Positions 32,167-43,400 of a stretch of DNA of 64,000 nt are shown piece by piece. Made by a program: the position numbers and the translations under genes. The notes beneath the pieces were generated by a model. It had not been told where the DNA came from. It did no database searches and saw only the letters and a list, made by a program, of their open reading frames with translations. Source of the stretch: Isochrysis galbana (taxonomy: Eukaryota > Haptophyta > Isochrysidales > Isochrysidaceae); the NCBI GenBank assembly GCA_018136815.1, contig CM030931.1, positions 4,222,148 to 4,286,147 on the forward strand, given 5' to 3'. The first letter of the stretch is position 1, and the number at the start of each line of letters is the position of its first letter.

Positions 32167-35100
32167 ATGTCCTACGACGCTATAAGTTCTAACGGCAGGC
32201 CTGTATGTGACTCTGTGTGTGGCGCCCGGACGAGTTGGATGCGGGGAGGAGGTGGGAACTCCTTCACGCCCGAGCAGGCTCGGCTTCTGGCGGAGCGCGC
32301 AGTTCTCGCCGTCATGCAGCAGGCCGAGCCACCGAGCAACGGCCAGCAGCACGCAGCCGTTGCACGGCCCACACCGGCTCCACACGCCCACGGGCTTCAG
32401 AGCGGAGATGGTGAGTCAGGGGTAAGCATAGGGCGTGGCAGGCGGAGGAGAGCAGAGAAGGTGGCCAGGGTGGCGGCCACCGAGCCACGCAGGCGAAAGC
32501 GGGTGGCAGCCAAGTCTCGGCCGTGGTCGGACGACGAACCGCTGGAGCAGAGGAGGGTGCGGGGCTCCGGATCGGATAAGATTGACGAGCCACAGCAATC
32601 ATCACCGCCGCTACTGCAACCTGGCGAACGATCAATCCTGCCTCTGCCTAACGCTCCCGTCGTAGTCGGCGCACTTGTTGCTGCCCGATGGGGCGCCGAG
32701 TGCCTCGAGGCCGTTGTGAGTGAAGTATCCGAGCGCGGGGTGCGTGTACTCTTTGACGGCCCCGATTTTGAACACTCACTCATCGGTTGTGCTGTTTGGC
32801 TATCATCGGAATGTGTTGAGATGCTGGAACCAGCTGACGCGAGCGATCTGCCGTGTTGGCTTCAGCCTGGCTCTACTGTGCGAGTACGAGATCTCTTTGA
32901 GGAGAATGGGTCGTTGCACACGGCCATCGTCGAGCGTGTCGTATGTGGCCTGCGGCCCGGTTTGGAGGGTACCCGCTACAAGCTTCGCACCGACGAGATA
33001 TCCCTTCAAGGAGGAGTAGCGTGGGCGCGATACAACCAACTGGTTGCGTCGGATCCGTCTGACTGCGAGGAAATAGTTTCAGACATTGGAGCTGAACGGC
33101 GCCAGGAGTGTATTATCCACGCTATCAATGAAGATGATACAGAGCATTGCAAGGATAGGATGGAGCGTCAGCCTCTTGAGTGCTTGAGACCTGTTGAATG
33201 TGGCGAGACAGGCGGCAGCCTCCCACTAGACGACTACATTATGGATGTCAATCGTCAAGGTGCACTTCCTAAAGCGGTTCATGGAGCTCGTGCAAGAAGA
33301 AGCTGCGATCATCCGCCATCCCGGAATATCGATGGGGCACCTGGCAATGAGACCCCACAGGAGGCGGGAGATTACTCGACGAGTTTCAATACCATCAGTG
33401 GAAAAAAATTACCTAGCTCTAAGGCTACGCTGGATGCCGCAACATCCGCGGCGTTTGCATGCCAACCGGAGGATGAAGTGATGGTGGTGGACGACGAAGA
33501 CGAGCCGTTAGAATCAGGTGTGATCGGCACCCTTGATGTACAACAAGCAGTCGGAAGCCCCAAACACGCATCTCATGGCGAGGTCGTGATTGGTGAAGCT
33601 GTGGTTTCGTCTGAAGAGGCCGACGAAGGTGAGGACGGGCACGATGTCGTGAAGGAAGTGGACGACGCTTTCCAAGTTAATGAGGCTGTCATTGTCCGTT
33701 GGGGTCGGGGCAAGGGCAAACCATTCTCAGCGGTGGTGACCGAAGTGAAGGAGGCCAGTGTCGTGATTCAATTCGACGCGGATCGCACCATTGCCATCGT
33801 GCCCGTGCAACGAGTCGCAATGATGCCGCTGGCCGAAGGCTTACCAAGTTGGCTGAATGAAGGGGAGCATGTGGAGGCAGTCGACCCCTTCGCGCTGGGC
33901 CAACCGCAACTTTGGTATACGGCGAAAGTCCTGGAGGCTCGCCAGGGACCACCTGTCTCAAGAGATGACGGTTTGCGTTTCTGGGTGCGCTATGCACAAA
34001 GCCGGCGCTGCCAATGGGTCCGACGGAGTCAAGTGCGTCAGCCCGGCTCAGTTGACGATGTGCCCGTTGAGAGCGGGGAGGTTTATGTCCGAAAGCTTAC
34101 ACAAAAGCGCTCCCAGAAGGAACGAGTGGGAGACGAGGGGCGGGAAAGCTCGACCACAACACCCCGACATCGGCCACCTACCCACAGTGCACTTGCAGAG
34201 GGATCGACCGCTTCCCAAAGAACTGGCACGGAAACCGCTGCTCCGATAATCGATGGGATGAATTTTGCGGTTGCACGGGAAACTCCCCATGGCAGTCGTA
34301 AGACGCGTAATCACGCGGCTGGAGGGCGAGCGCTGCGCGTGGTAGACAGTGAGGCGACCCAATTCTTGGATGAAAATGATGGTAGCGGGACGGAAGTTGG
34401 GTCGGAGGGTATGCATACCGTGCACGACGAGGTCGATGGGGATGAAGTCGATGGCATCAAGGCAGCCGACGGTGGCAAAATTTCACCTGGGTCAGACGAG
34501 GGAGGTTTCGAGCCAAACGACGCTGTTGTTGTACTATGGGGCCGCGGATCCGGTAAGCCTTACTCAGCGGTGGTGACGAACGTGGACGAATCACGCGTCA
34601 CGGTGCAGTTCGATGTTGATGGCACATTGGGCAGCGTGATGTCCGAGCGGGTGAGCTTGATGCCCCCAGCACTTGACTTGCCTGAATGGCTGGCGGAAGG
34701 CAATATTGTCGAGGCTGTCGACCCGTTTGCGAAGAAGCGACCCCCGGTCTGGTATGTGGCTAAAGTGATAGAAGCCCGCCAAGGACCGCGAGCGTCCGGT
34801 GATGACGGCCTGCGGCTGTGGGTGGAGTACGCGCTGAGCCATTTGTGCCAGTGGGTGAGGAGGCGACACGTACGCGCGATCGGGTCTGCGCGTGATGTAG
34901 AAAGTTCAGAGGCATTGTCTATGAATGGACCTGCATCACGAAAGCAACGAATATTGAAGTCGCCGAAGCTTAATGTGGCCGTCGAGCGGATCTCCAGTAT
35001 TACAATCCTAGCAGGAGGCGAGCTTTGGCTGCTGTTGAATGCGGTTGGTACCAAGAAGACCTCCTCCGACGTTTCTTTTGAGGTTCGCTTTGGGGACCAC

Positions 35101-35280
35101 ACCTCACACGCCACAGTGATTTCACCGGGCCTTCTATCGTGCCTTGTGCCATCGACTGTCGATGCAGGAACAATCCCAATGCGCGTCTTCATGCGACAAT
35201 TGGACACCGGGAATGGACTCGAAATTTCATGTCCTTTCGTAATAGAGGTTCTGGCAACGCAGCTGCGGCGTGGCGTGTAG
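32167..35280 (+). CDS. Three-module Tudor/Agenet-like protein with C-terminal IPT/TIG-like domain
   Basis: 1037 aa without an obvious intron. An Arg/Lys-rich N-terminus (residues 85-130) suggests nuclear localisation. Three modules of about 125 residues follow, near 165-300, 504-628 and 781-906. Modules 2 and 3 are close copies (VRWGRGKGKPFSAVVTEV versus VLWGRGSGKPYSAVVTNV; both have EAVDPFA, WYTAKV/WYVAKV and CQWVRR). The pattern of paired small barrels resembles Tudor/Agenet readers of chromatin marks. Acidic linkers separate them. The C-terminal 935-1033 (VERISSITILAGGELWLLL, FGDHTSHATV, LSCLVPSTVDAG) resembles an IPT/TIG immunoglobulin-like fold. It is probably chromatin-associated; the ligand is unknown. 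Confidence 0.65.
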   Translation: MSYDAISSNGRPVCDSVCGARTSWMRGGGGNSFTPEQARLLAERAVLAVMQQAEPPSNGQQHAAVARPTPAPHAHGLQSGDGESGVSIGRGRRRRAEKVARVAATEPRRRKRVAAKSRPWSDDEPLEQRRVRGSGSDKIDEPQQSSPPLLQPGERSILPLPNAPVVVGALVAARWGAECLEAVVSEVSERGVRVLFDGPDFEHSLIGCAVWLSSECVEMLEPADASDLPCWLQPGSTVRVRDLFEENGSLHTAIVERVVCGLRPGLEGTRYKLRTDEISLQGGVAWARYNQLVASDPSDCEEIVSDIGAERRQECIIHAINEDDTEHCKDRMERQPLECLRPVECGETGGSLPLDDYIMDVNRQGALPKAVHGARARRSCDHPPSRNIDGAPGNETPQEAGDYSTSFNTISGKKLPSSKATLDAATSAAFACQPEDEVMVVDDEDEPLESGVIGTLDVQQAVGSPKHASHGEVVIGEAVVSSEEADEGEDGHDVVKEVDDAFQVNEAVIVRWGRGKGKPFSAVVTEVKEASVVIQFDADRTIAIVPVQRVAMMPLAEGLPSWLNEGEHVEAVDPFALGQPQLWYTAKVLEARQGPPVSRDDGLRFWVRYAQSRRCQWVRRSQVRQPGSVDDVPVESGEVYVRKLTQKRSQKERVGDEGRESSTTTPRHRPPTHSALAEGSTASQRTGTETAAPIIDGMNFAVARETPHGSRKTRNHAAGGRALRVVDSEATQFLDENDGSGTEVGSEGMHTVHDEVDGDEVDGIKAADGGKISPGSDEGGFEPNDAVVVLWGRGSGKPYSAVVTNVDESRVTVQFDVDGTLGSVMSERVSLMPPALDLPEWLAEGNIVEAVDPFAKKRPPVWYVAKVIEARQGPRASGDDGLRLWVEYALSHLCQWVRRRHVRAIGSARDVESSEALSMNGPASRKQRILKSPKLNVAVERISSITILAGGELWLLLNAVGTKKTSSDVSFEVRFGDHTSHATVISPGLLSCLVPSTVDAGTIPMRVFMRQLDTGNGLEISCPFVIEVLATQLRRGV

Positions 35281-36182
35281 GAGGTTCCTTCAAAGGCGGT
35301 CGCTTGAGTGAATGCATACCATAACGGCGCGATTCAGCTGAGGTATTGTAGGTTGCCCTAGTTGTTACGACTAACAACAGAAGCTCGTGTGTGAGCGCAT
35401 GTTACAGGTGCCGTAGTGGGGGTGCTGGAGTGACAACTATTGCTAGCGTTGTGTTCTAGGTAGATCTTGCATTGCTTGTAGTTTTTGATTTTTGGTTAGG
35501 GTCTTGAACTCGCCCTTTGACGGCTTGCTATCATCTTCACATCTTCGCTAGCTTGCCAATGTGCCGCCAATCATAAGGGGCTCATAATCGCGTGCCATGA
35601 TGAAAGGCAGCATAGGCTATGGGCATGCTATGCATCGTGTAGTGTGTAGAGCTGTTCGTTAGGCTAGCTAGGCAGTGTGTGGCAGTGCGCTAGGCGCCTG
35701 GCATAATGAAGGAGGAGTTGATTGCGTCGTGGGAATCGAGAGCGAGCGAACGTGATTCTGCTTCCGGGATGACGCAAGAAAGTAGCACGACAAGACGAGC
35801 CGCTATAGTGCTTGATTGCTATCTCGAGCGGCTGCGCCCGCGGCCGGCCCATTTAGCTGCGGCAGACCATGGCGGAGAGTCGAAGGCGCCCCGGATGTGA
35901 CCGTCAAGCTTTTAGACGCAATCGTACTACAACAATTCCGAGAGTTGCCTTTAGAGTGATGATTGAGAACGACCGTTCACTATGAGCGCTAGCTTTTGCG
36001 AGCACATCCAAATCTAAGTCGGCCCCATAGTGTTTCTGCCCAAGCTTCTGGACAGTCATCGACATCCGAGCAAAGGATCCGCCACCCATGACCCCTGAAC
36101 ACGGAGCAAAGAAAGATAACAATGGGCAGGTCCTCGGTACGATCGCCGGCTCGTGCCGCCGATTTCCCGACGATGTGCACCG
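35281..36182. other. Intergenic
   Basis: A 64-aa plus-strand frame at 35706-35900 and a minus-strand frame at 36122-35904 look mildly coding but match nothing; either could be an exon of an unrecognised gene. Confidence 0.3.
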
Positions 36183-37898
36183 TCACAACTCTGGACGTTC
36201 CTCGACTTCGCTGAGTGGGAGGTATGATGCCTTCCTGCCTGCTGGTTGTATCGTGCTACCTTGGCGGTGGCGCATTTGACGGACCGACTCGAGGGCCCGA
36301 TTTAAGTGTAGCTTTCGTGCTGCAGCTTCGGCCATTTCCCTCCTATTCTGTGCCCGCCGCCGTGAGGCCGCCGTGCCAGCAGTGTATATCCTACACATAA
36401 CGCCATAAATGAGCGCAAGCACTGGCACAACTCCGCCAAGAACCATGGCGAAAGTGACAAGAGGCGCTGGAACTCCTGCCTCTTGTGCGATTGCGTCCGT
36501 TACTTCGCGGATGGCCTCAATCTTTCCCTTTACATCGGTGGAAACGCGGGCGGCAATCTGGCCCGCGGCGTCGATCCGTGCATTGCCTTCACCCCGAAGA
36601 GCTGTGTCTGCCAGCTGTGCCAACGTCATCGGAGGCGAGGCGGGGCTGGGGGGCGGTCGTGGCGCCTCAACAAAGCACGCTACCACAGCACCGCTCATGC
36701 ACGACCCGTGCCACTCGCAAAGCTGAGCGGTGCCCAGCCCACTAGATGAATAGTAGTGGTTGCACCAGCGCTGACTCAAGTTTGCCGTCTCGCAAATGAC
36801 GCTAGGTCCAAGTGAGTGCGTCTCATTGCGGTGCGCGTAGCGGCCGTCTAGCACGCATGGCTGTGTGGACCAATCAGCACCAAAATCGTCATCTCGAAAT
36901 TGCCAGCGTGCTAGCGGCGGCGGCGGCGGCGGCGGCGGCCGCGGGGCAGGAGGAGGGCGAGGCATGGGCTCCATGGGCGGAGGTGGAGGTGGTGAACGTG
37001 GCAGTTTGGATTCAAAAGGCACACGCGGCGATGGCGGTGGCGGCGGTCGTGGCGGAGGGGAGGGTTGGGACTTGCAATCTTTCTTGCGACCGTCGGCCCT
37101 ACCATGATGCTCCCAGTGGAAGGCAACCTTCTCCCAATCGCAGTTCTCGCCACTCTCGTCGCAAAAGCCACTACGAAGATCGCGATAACGCTCTATGTAG
37201 CAAGCATACTCCCTTGATAGCGCGACGACGTCCAACGGCGGCTTGTTCGAGTTGCGTAGTCGAGCAGCCGCAGGCACGGCGCGCAAGTATTGCGAGGAAA
37301 CCTGTTTGCTGCTGAAACAGTCTTCTGCTGCCACACATTCCTCAGCTTCAACGCGCCACACACATGGCACCATTTCAGTGGTGGTGCCGTGGGTATAGTG
37401 AACATAGTATTGCGAGCACTCTTCGTGGGTCATGGAGCGGCACCACCGTTCCGGCTGCAACATCCGTGCATCCTGGCGCCCTTCCAAGTTTGAGCACCAG
37501 AGCGGCTGCGGGATGACGTGCGGTGAGATGGGCCTGAGCTTGCCGCACTCCTTGCACCCCATACAGTCATATGCGGTGGCACAAAAGGTGCCATCGTCGT
37601 AGTCGCACCAGTCGAAGCAATTACCCCAGGGCTGCTGCCTGCAGGGGCAGTGCTCGCACTCCTTCGCCGTGTGGCAGATCTCGGGGGCCGAGTTTGCGCA
37701 CCACTCAGCGCAGCGCTGCTGCGGCTGGTCAAGGGCACTCAAATGCTCGTAAGTGGCGGCGGCCGCAGCGGCTGCCGCCTGCGGCGTATCCGCCGGCTGC
37801 GTCGATGGCGCATGCCATTCGATCGCGAGCACGCGTGCCGCGCACACCAGCAGGCCGAGGCTCCACTCGGCGCGAGGGGGGCGCGCGGCGCGGCGCAT
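36183..37898 (-). CDS. Cys-rich, Pro-rich type I membrane protein
   Basis: 571 aa. It has an N-terminal signal peptide (WSLGLLVCAARVLA), then a Cys-rich ectodomain (about 60-125, many CxxC-like pairs such as CEHCPC and CMGCKEC). A short module YIERYRDLRSGFC with FHWEHHGRADGRKKDC lies around 230-275; this Y-DLR/H-W-G--GR--C pattern is found in algal secreted proteins. Two poly-Pro blocks (about 280-330) recall hydroxyproline-rich wall glycoproteins. One membrane span (LVTFAMVLGGVVPVLALIYGV, cut here at its ends) lies near 495-515 and a basic cytoplasmic tail follows. Function unknown; it is plausibly a cell-surface or scale-associated glycoprotein. Confidence 0.7.
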   Translation of the reverse strand: MRRAARPPRAEWSLGLLVCAARVLAIEWHAPSTQPADTPQAAAAAAAATYEHLSALDQPQQRCAEWCANSAPEICHTAKECEHCPCRQQPWGNCFDWCDYDDGTFCATAYDCMGCKECGKLRPISPHVIPQPLWCSNLEGRQDARMLQPERWCRSMTHEECSQYYVHYTHGTTTEMVPCVWRVEAEECVAAEDCFSSKQVSSQYLRAVPAAARLRNSNKPPLDVVALSREYACYIERYRDLRSGFCDESGENCDWEKVAFHWEHHGRADGRKKDCKSQPSPPPRPPPPPSPRVPFESKLPRSPPPPPPMEPMPRPPPAPRPPPPPPPPLARWQFRDDDFGADWSTQPCVLDGRYAHRNETHSLGPSVICETANLSQRWCNHYYSSSGLGTAQLCEWHGSCMSGAVVACFVEAPRPPPSPASPPMTLAQLADTALRGEGNARIDAAGQIAARVSTDVKGKIEAIREVTDAIAQEAGVPAPLVTFAMVLGGVVPVLALIYGVMCRIYTAGTAASRRRAQNRREMAEAAARKLHLNRALESVRQMRHRQGSTIQPAGRKASYLPLSEVEERPEL

Positions 37899-38961
37899 CC
37901 CGGCGGCGCGCGGCGGGCACCCCCCCCCCCTCCCCCTCTCCTCTCCTCTTTCTTCTCTCTTCTCTCTCCTCGCTCCCTCTCCTGTTTTCTGAACTACTAC
38001 TCCCTACTTTCCCCTTTTAAAAGTCAGGAACTCCTTGTCTCCCCCCTGGTGATCAATCCTGCTTTTGCTAGACGTGGCGGTGTACTGCTTCCTTATACTC
38101 TTGTTGAAAAAAGACCCTTTCCCAACTCCCTCTTGCTCACATTAGCCCAAAGTGTGCCACGCCTCACTTGGATTGTGTGGCTCCTTCTTCTTCCCTACAG
38201 AATAATAGACCGACGCCCTCCGAGATCCGTCTCGCGCTGTTCTACTCCTCATGTTCCGCGCTCGGTCGGCCCCCGTGCTGTTACGAGCCTCCGCGCGCTG
38301 GCGCGCTCTCTCGCTACAATAGTTGGGCGGTTTCTCCGCGTGTGTGTTCCCTCCGTCTGTTTACTCTAGACTCTAGAGTACCTTAGTTCCGTTGTTCCGT
38401 TTTACCCTTACTACTCACTGTAAGGGTGTCTGCCGATGAGAGGGCCCGAGGGCCTGCCCCGGCATTGCCTCCGTTGCGACCCATGAACCGGGAGGTGGGA
38501 GGTGCACGGAAGATGAGATCGTCGACCCTCGCTGGAGCTGAGGCGGCGCGGGGGGCCGATGACCGATGAGGAGCAGGAGGATGTGAGATGTGAGCCAAAT
38601 GCCAAATAGCAAATAGTTGGTGGAGGAGGAGGAGGAGGAGGGCCCGACAACTGCACTCACATGCACTCCCTGCACCTCTCGCGGCTCCAGCTCTACCTCT
38701 GCTAGGGCGGTCAAACAGGGCTTTTTAAGTACTAATATGGGGGAAGGGTAAAATTTTTTTACCATTTTCCAAAGCCCACAACAAAACTCCCAGGGGCCAG
38801 GGGGGCCACCTGCCGCCACGAAAATCTTCGCCAGAAAATGAAAATGGTGCGATTCTCCTCCCCCCTCGCCCCTCCCTTGCACACGCTCTGGGGCTCTACC
38901 GGTAAAGAACCGCGGCGCCCGCGGGCGGCAAGCTCCGCGGCTCCATCCTCAAGGTGTCAGA
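37899..38961. other. Intergenic; CT-rich leader then unremarkable
   Basis: CT-rich sequence at 37920-37985 adjoins the start of the minus-strand gene. 38030-38960 contains no recognisable gene; a GGA repeat lies at 38620-38640. Confidence 0.4.
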
Positions 38962-39247
38962 GCAAGGCTCATCTCACTCTTGGAGATGGCCTGCGAGGGC
39001 GCGCCGGCAGCTAGCGCGGAATGCGGTTCTTGCGGGGAGCTCATGGAGCTTTCCTCGGGGGTGACTACGGGCATGGTGATCGACGCACGACGCACGACGC
39101 ACGGAGGGCGCGGAAGTGTGGAAGGAGGCTTGTGGGAGGTGGTGGCAGGCGACTGGGGGTGGCTCAGGCGCGTGCTTGGCTGGTATTGACTCGTTGACTC
39201 GGGGTATAGACTCGGGAACTCGGGGGGACTCGCTTGGGAACACGGTG
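38962..39247 (+). repeat. Dispersed repeat family B, copy 3
   Basis: Nearly identical to 24375-24671 (reverse) and to 5398-5652; it ends GACTCGCTTGGGAACACGG. It lies just outside the putative gypsy 3' LTR. Confidence 0.85.
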
Positions 39248-39329
39248 GGACTCGACGAAGTTGCTACAAAAACACTCACAAGAAACCCAAACCCCAACGA
39301 CCTTGGGCTCAGAAAACTAACGTAAACAC

Positions 39330-40147
39330 TCCGGAATCATACGATAAACAAACCCTCCCCGTGCGACAAAGGCTGAGGTCGCGATCGCTCGTCATGCGCG
39401 AAGAAATACGGAAAGAGAGCGCAAAACTACGCAAACGAAGGGTTCAAACTATCGTTAAAGTGAAAACTCGTCCGCTGAAGCCAACGCGGAGGGTCGAGGA
39501 GAGGTCCAAACTCGCGCGGGGGGAAGAAGGCGATGTGCAGAGAGACCTTCTAGACAAGCGACGAGCAAGGGGCGACGAAACAAGACGCGAGACGCGGGGC
39601 GCGTGCCATTCGTTCTTCCCTTCTTTCACCGAAAACGCGGCGAAACTAACGTTAAACATCGGTACCCCCTCCGCGAGAATCGCGAAGAAGAACGGACGAG
39701 ATGGAGGCAATCATCGAAGGAATCGCGAGAGGAATCGAAGCGAGGGGGGGAAACAGCGCGCGCGGGGGGGGAACGAACGACGGCCGGAGGAAACGAACCG
39801 CGCGCGGAGGAGAAGAACCTCGCGCGGGGGGGGGGAATAATATAACGGCCGGAGGCGACGGATGGCACGCCGAGAGGAAGAACCTGCCGCGGGGGGCGAG
39901 GGACCGAGGGCACGGCGGGGCAGCGTGGGAGGGCGCGAGGGTGATCTCGGAGCGAGATCGCGTCCTTTCCCTCGCGGAGCGCAGAGAGACCCCCACGGAA
40001 CATCCTGGGACCGGAGAATGTTTTGGACGAAACTTCCCTCCGTCGGCCGAGGAGAGGAGGACGGAGAGAGAGAGAGAGAGAGAGTCTCGCAGAGCAACTT
40101 ACACGAATATTCATGCCTACAGCCTTCAGATGGGCAGGAATACAACA
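39330..40147 (-). repeat. Putative 3' LTR of the gypsy element
   Basis: On the minus strand a purine run AAGTCGGGGGG (rc of 40148-40158) is directly followed by TGTTGTATTCC, the expected polypurine-tract/LTR junction with a terminal TG. The distal boundary is uncertain: I place it where similarity to 11347-11452 begins. The 5' LTR is not in view, so the identity of two LTRs cannot be tested. Confidence 0.45.
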
Positions 40148-40411
40148 CCCCCCGACTTAAATCGAGACGTCTCCCGATGTCGAGCCAAGAGAGTTCATTT
40201 AACCATACGAGACGAGAGACTTAGAAGAGGAGGATTAACCCATGGATCCAAAGCGAGCACAAAATCGGCAGCTTAGCGCGGCGGCCCCCGATTTCGTACG
40301 CCACGTCCTACCACGTTCTCCCTTTTACAGGAGTTTTGCTCGGGCAGTTGCGCTGGGTCAGGCGCTGACGCGACGCTAATCATCCACTTCCGGTCGACTT
40401 AGCACTTAGCG

Positions 40412-43400
40412 CTACGAACGTGAACGAGAACGGGTACGACTTGAAGGCAGATCAGGAGGAATACGATTTGACTCTTGAACTCGACGTGGAACTTGATTAG
40501 ACTGGGGACTTGAACTTGGACTTGAAGAGGAGTCTACAGCGGAGTGAGCTTGGGGTTGAACCGGACGGCGGTCGAAAGTGGTGTCGTACGACTCAACTAG
40601 ATCAGCACAACGCCGAAGCAACTCAATTCGAGACTCCCAAGTAGCTTCAGAACGAGGATAGCCGCGCCATTTGACGAGATACTTGAATGAAACTCCATCG
40701 CCCTTGCGATCGAGTAACTCTTCGACCAAATACTCATCTCCAGCGAGCGGAGACGAATCGGTGACGGTAAAGTACGGACGAAGATTGGAAATGTGAACTT
40801 CATCCTTGACTTGACGATTTTCGAGATCGCGTAGACGGTATCGAGTGGCCGAGATGGCTTCTTCTACTCGGTAAGGACCGGAGTAGAGGTATTGAAGTTT
40901 GTTGGCGTGGCCAGGGATTCGACGACAAACTCTGTCTCCTTGTTTGAAGGTAACACCGAGTTTAGACTTTTGAGAGGCGGACCGCATCGATTCACGTTGG
41001 GCTTCTTGAGTACTTTCGAGGGCGGAACGCCACGACTCGAGAAGCTTCTTATTGAGCTCGGTGGCGTAAGTGACGGCATCGGACGGAGGCCTAGATGGAA
41101 GCAACTCAAGAACAGGAGCAGGGTCAGCAAGTTGAGCTGGAAGACGAAGCTCCCGACCAAACAAGATAGCCGCGGGTGACTTGGGTACGACGCGACCGGC
41201 GGTCGCTCGCATAGACATGAGAAGAAACGGAAGGTGATCGACCCAATGGGCGCCGCCTTCATTGGAGACTCGAGTCATCGTGAGGAGAGTTTGTTGAGCT
41301 CTTTCTACTAGCCCTACGCCTTCGTGGCGATAGGCTTCAGTAGTGCTCAAGTCCGTGCCGGTCGCTTTGAGAATTAGGTCCACTAATCGAGAGCAAAGAT
41401 TCGAGCCGGCGTCGGTTCGAAGTTGGCGAGGGACTCCATAACGAGATACGATGAGACGCATGAAGACGTCTAGACATTTCGAGGACGAGGGGTTACCGTT
41501 GCAAGGCTCAGCTTCAATCCAACGAGAGAGAGAATCGACGAAAACAATCAGCTTGTCAAAACCGGAGCGGCCGGATACGAAATCGTGAGTGGGCGCCATC
41601 GAAAGAATATCGCAATAGACGACGTCGAAAGGATAAGATCCGATGGAAAGACCGGATGGATGGGCGAGCGGTCGCGGTAACGGTTTGCCAAGAGTGCATT
41701 CGTGGCACTCTCGAACGTATTCCGATACAGAGGCGGACATGCCAGGCCAGTACACTCGAGTACGAAGTAGGGTAGACGTCCTTGTCGCACCTGGGTGACC
41801 AAGGTGGTCATGGTAGGCGCGGAGGTACGTGTCACGAAGGGACTCCGGAATGTACAAACGAAGAGGAGCCTCTTCCGCTTCTGAGGAGCGGTAGTAGAGT
41901 AGGCCATCGCGAAGGAGGAATCGGGAACTTTTCTTCGACGACGAGCTAGAGTCAATCGAAGAGGAAGCTTTCGGAAGGATCGACTCGACTTCAGAAAGGA
42001 TCGAGCTGGCGAGATCGTCGGTAGAGAGCGCTTGACGTAATTCGTCGGCATGAGGCACGCCCACATCGAGATACGAGGAGGTAATCGACTCCGAAGATTC
42101 CGATGCTTGACGAGCGAGCCTATCGCTTGCTTGTTGGCGGCGAGCGGTGAGGGTGGATGAAGTAACCGCGGCGGCGACTATGTCGTGAATTTCAGAAGAA
42201 TCGAAAGAATGGGCGTCACTCTCCTCGAGATGGAGAGGATCGTGATCAGGCTCGAGAGCAACTAAGCGGGATAAGCCGTCGGCGTCCCAGTGAGTGACTC
42301 CAGGTTTGTGCACGACGTCGAATCTATATTCGGCTAGCTTTAGGACCCATCGCATGAGGCGCGAGGCTGGACCACCGGTGACTTGATCTTTCATCGTGTG
42401 AAGCCAGCGCAAAGCTGAATGGTCTACGACGAGGGTGAAGTGGCGACCCCAAAGATAAGGCCTCCAATTTCGGATCGATTCTAGCGCTGCTAGAAGTTCG
42501 ATTTCAGTGACTGTCCAATGGCGCTCAGCCGGACTCAAGCTACGACCGTAGTATGCAACGACGCGCTCTCTCCCTTCGTCGTCTTTTTGGGCGAGGACGC
42601 CGGCGATGCCGAGCTTGCTAGCACCGTCGGTTTTAACGAGGAAAGGACGGTCGTCTCGAGGAGGTGCAAGTACGGGTTCTTCACAGATAGCTTGCTTGAG
42701 ATCTTCGATAGCCTGTCGACAGGCTTCTGTTTGCGACTCGACCGGGACGTCGCACCCTTTCCGCGTGAGAGCGGTTAACGGCGCCGCACGGATCGCAAAA
42801 CGACGGATGAAACGGCGGTAGTAGGAGCACAATCCAAGGAACGAACGGACGGCTTCGATCGAGTTGATTTGGGTTGGGTCGATTTTCGAGACAGCTTCCA
42901 CTTTCTTGGGATCCATCCGAAGACCTTCACGCGAAACAACGTGGCCGAGATATTCAGCCGAGGTGGCAAAGAAAACGCATTTCGACATCTTGCAAGTGAG
43001 GCCCGCCCAGATGAGACGTTCCAAGACAAGATCAAGACGGTGTAACATTTGTTGGAATGACGACTCTTCCCTGGCCTGCAGCGAGTCACCTACACCTGTC
43101 GACCAGGCGCCGACATCATCCAAGTATGGCATACAAATCTCCCATGCCAGCCCACCGAGAACGGCGTCCATGAGGCGGCACATATACGAGGGACCGGATT
43201 GAACACCGAAAGGCAAGTAATTGAACTCGTACTTGCCGCGATGAGTAGTGAACGCGGTGATATGTTTATCGGATTCTTTGATCGGTATACCCCAGAAACC
43301 AGATGCCAGGTCCAGGGTGCAAAGGAATAGAGAATCGAGGTTGCCTTGACCGGACGACAATCGGTCGATGGCTTCTACCGTGAGGGGAAGAGGGCTGTCC

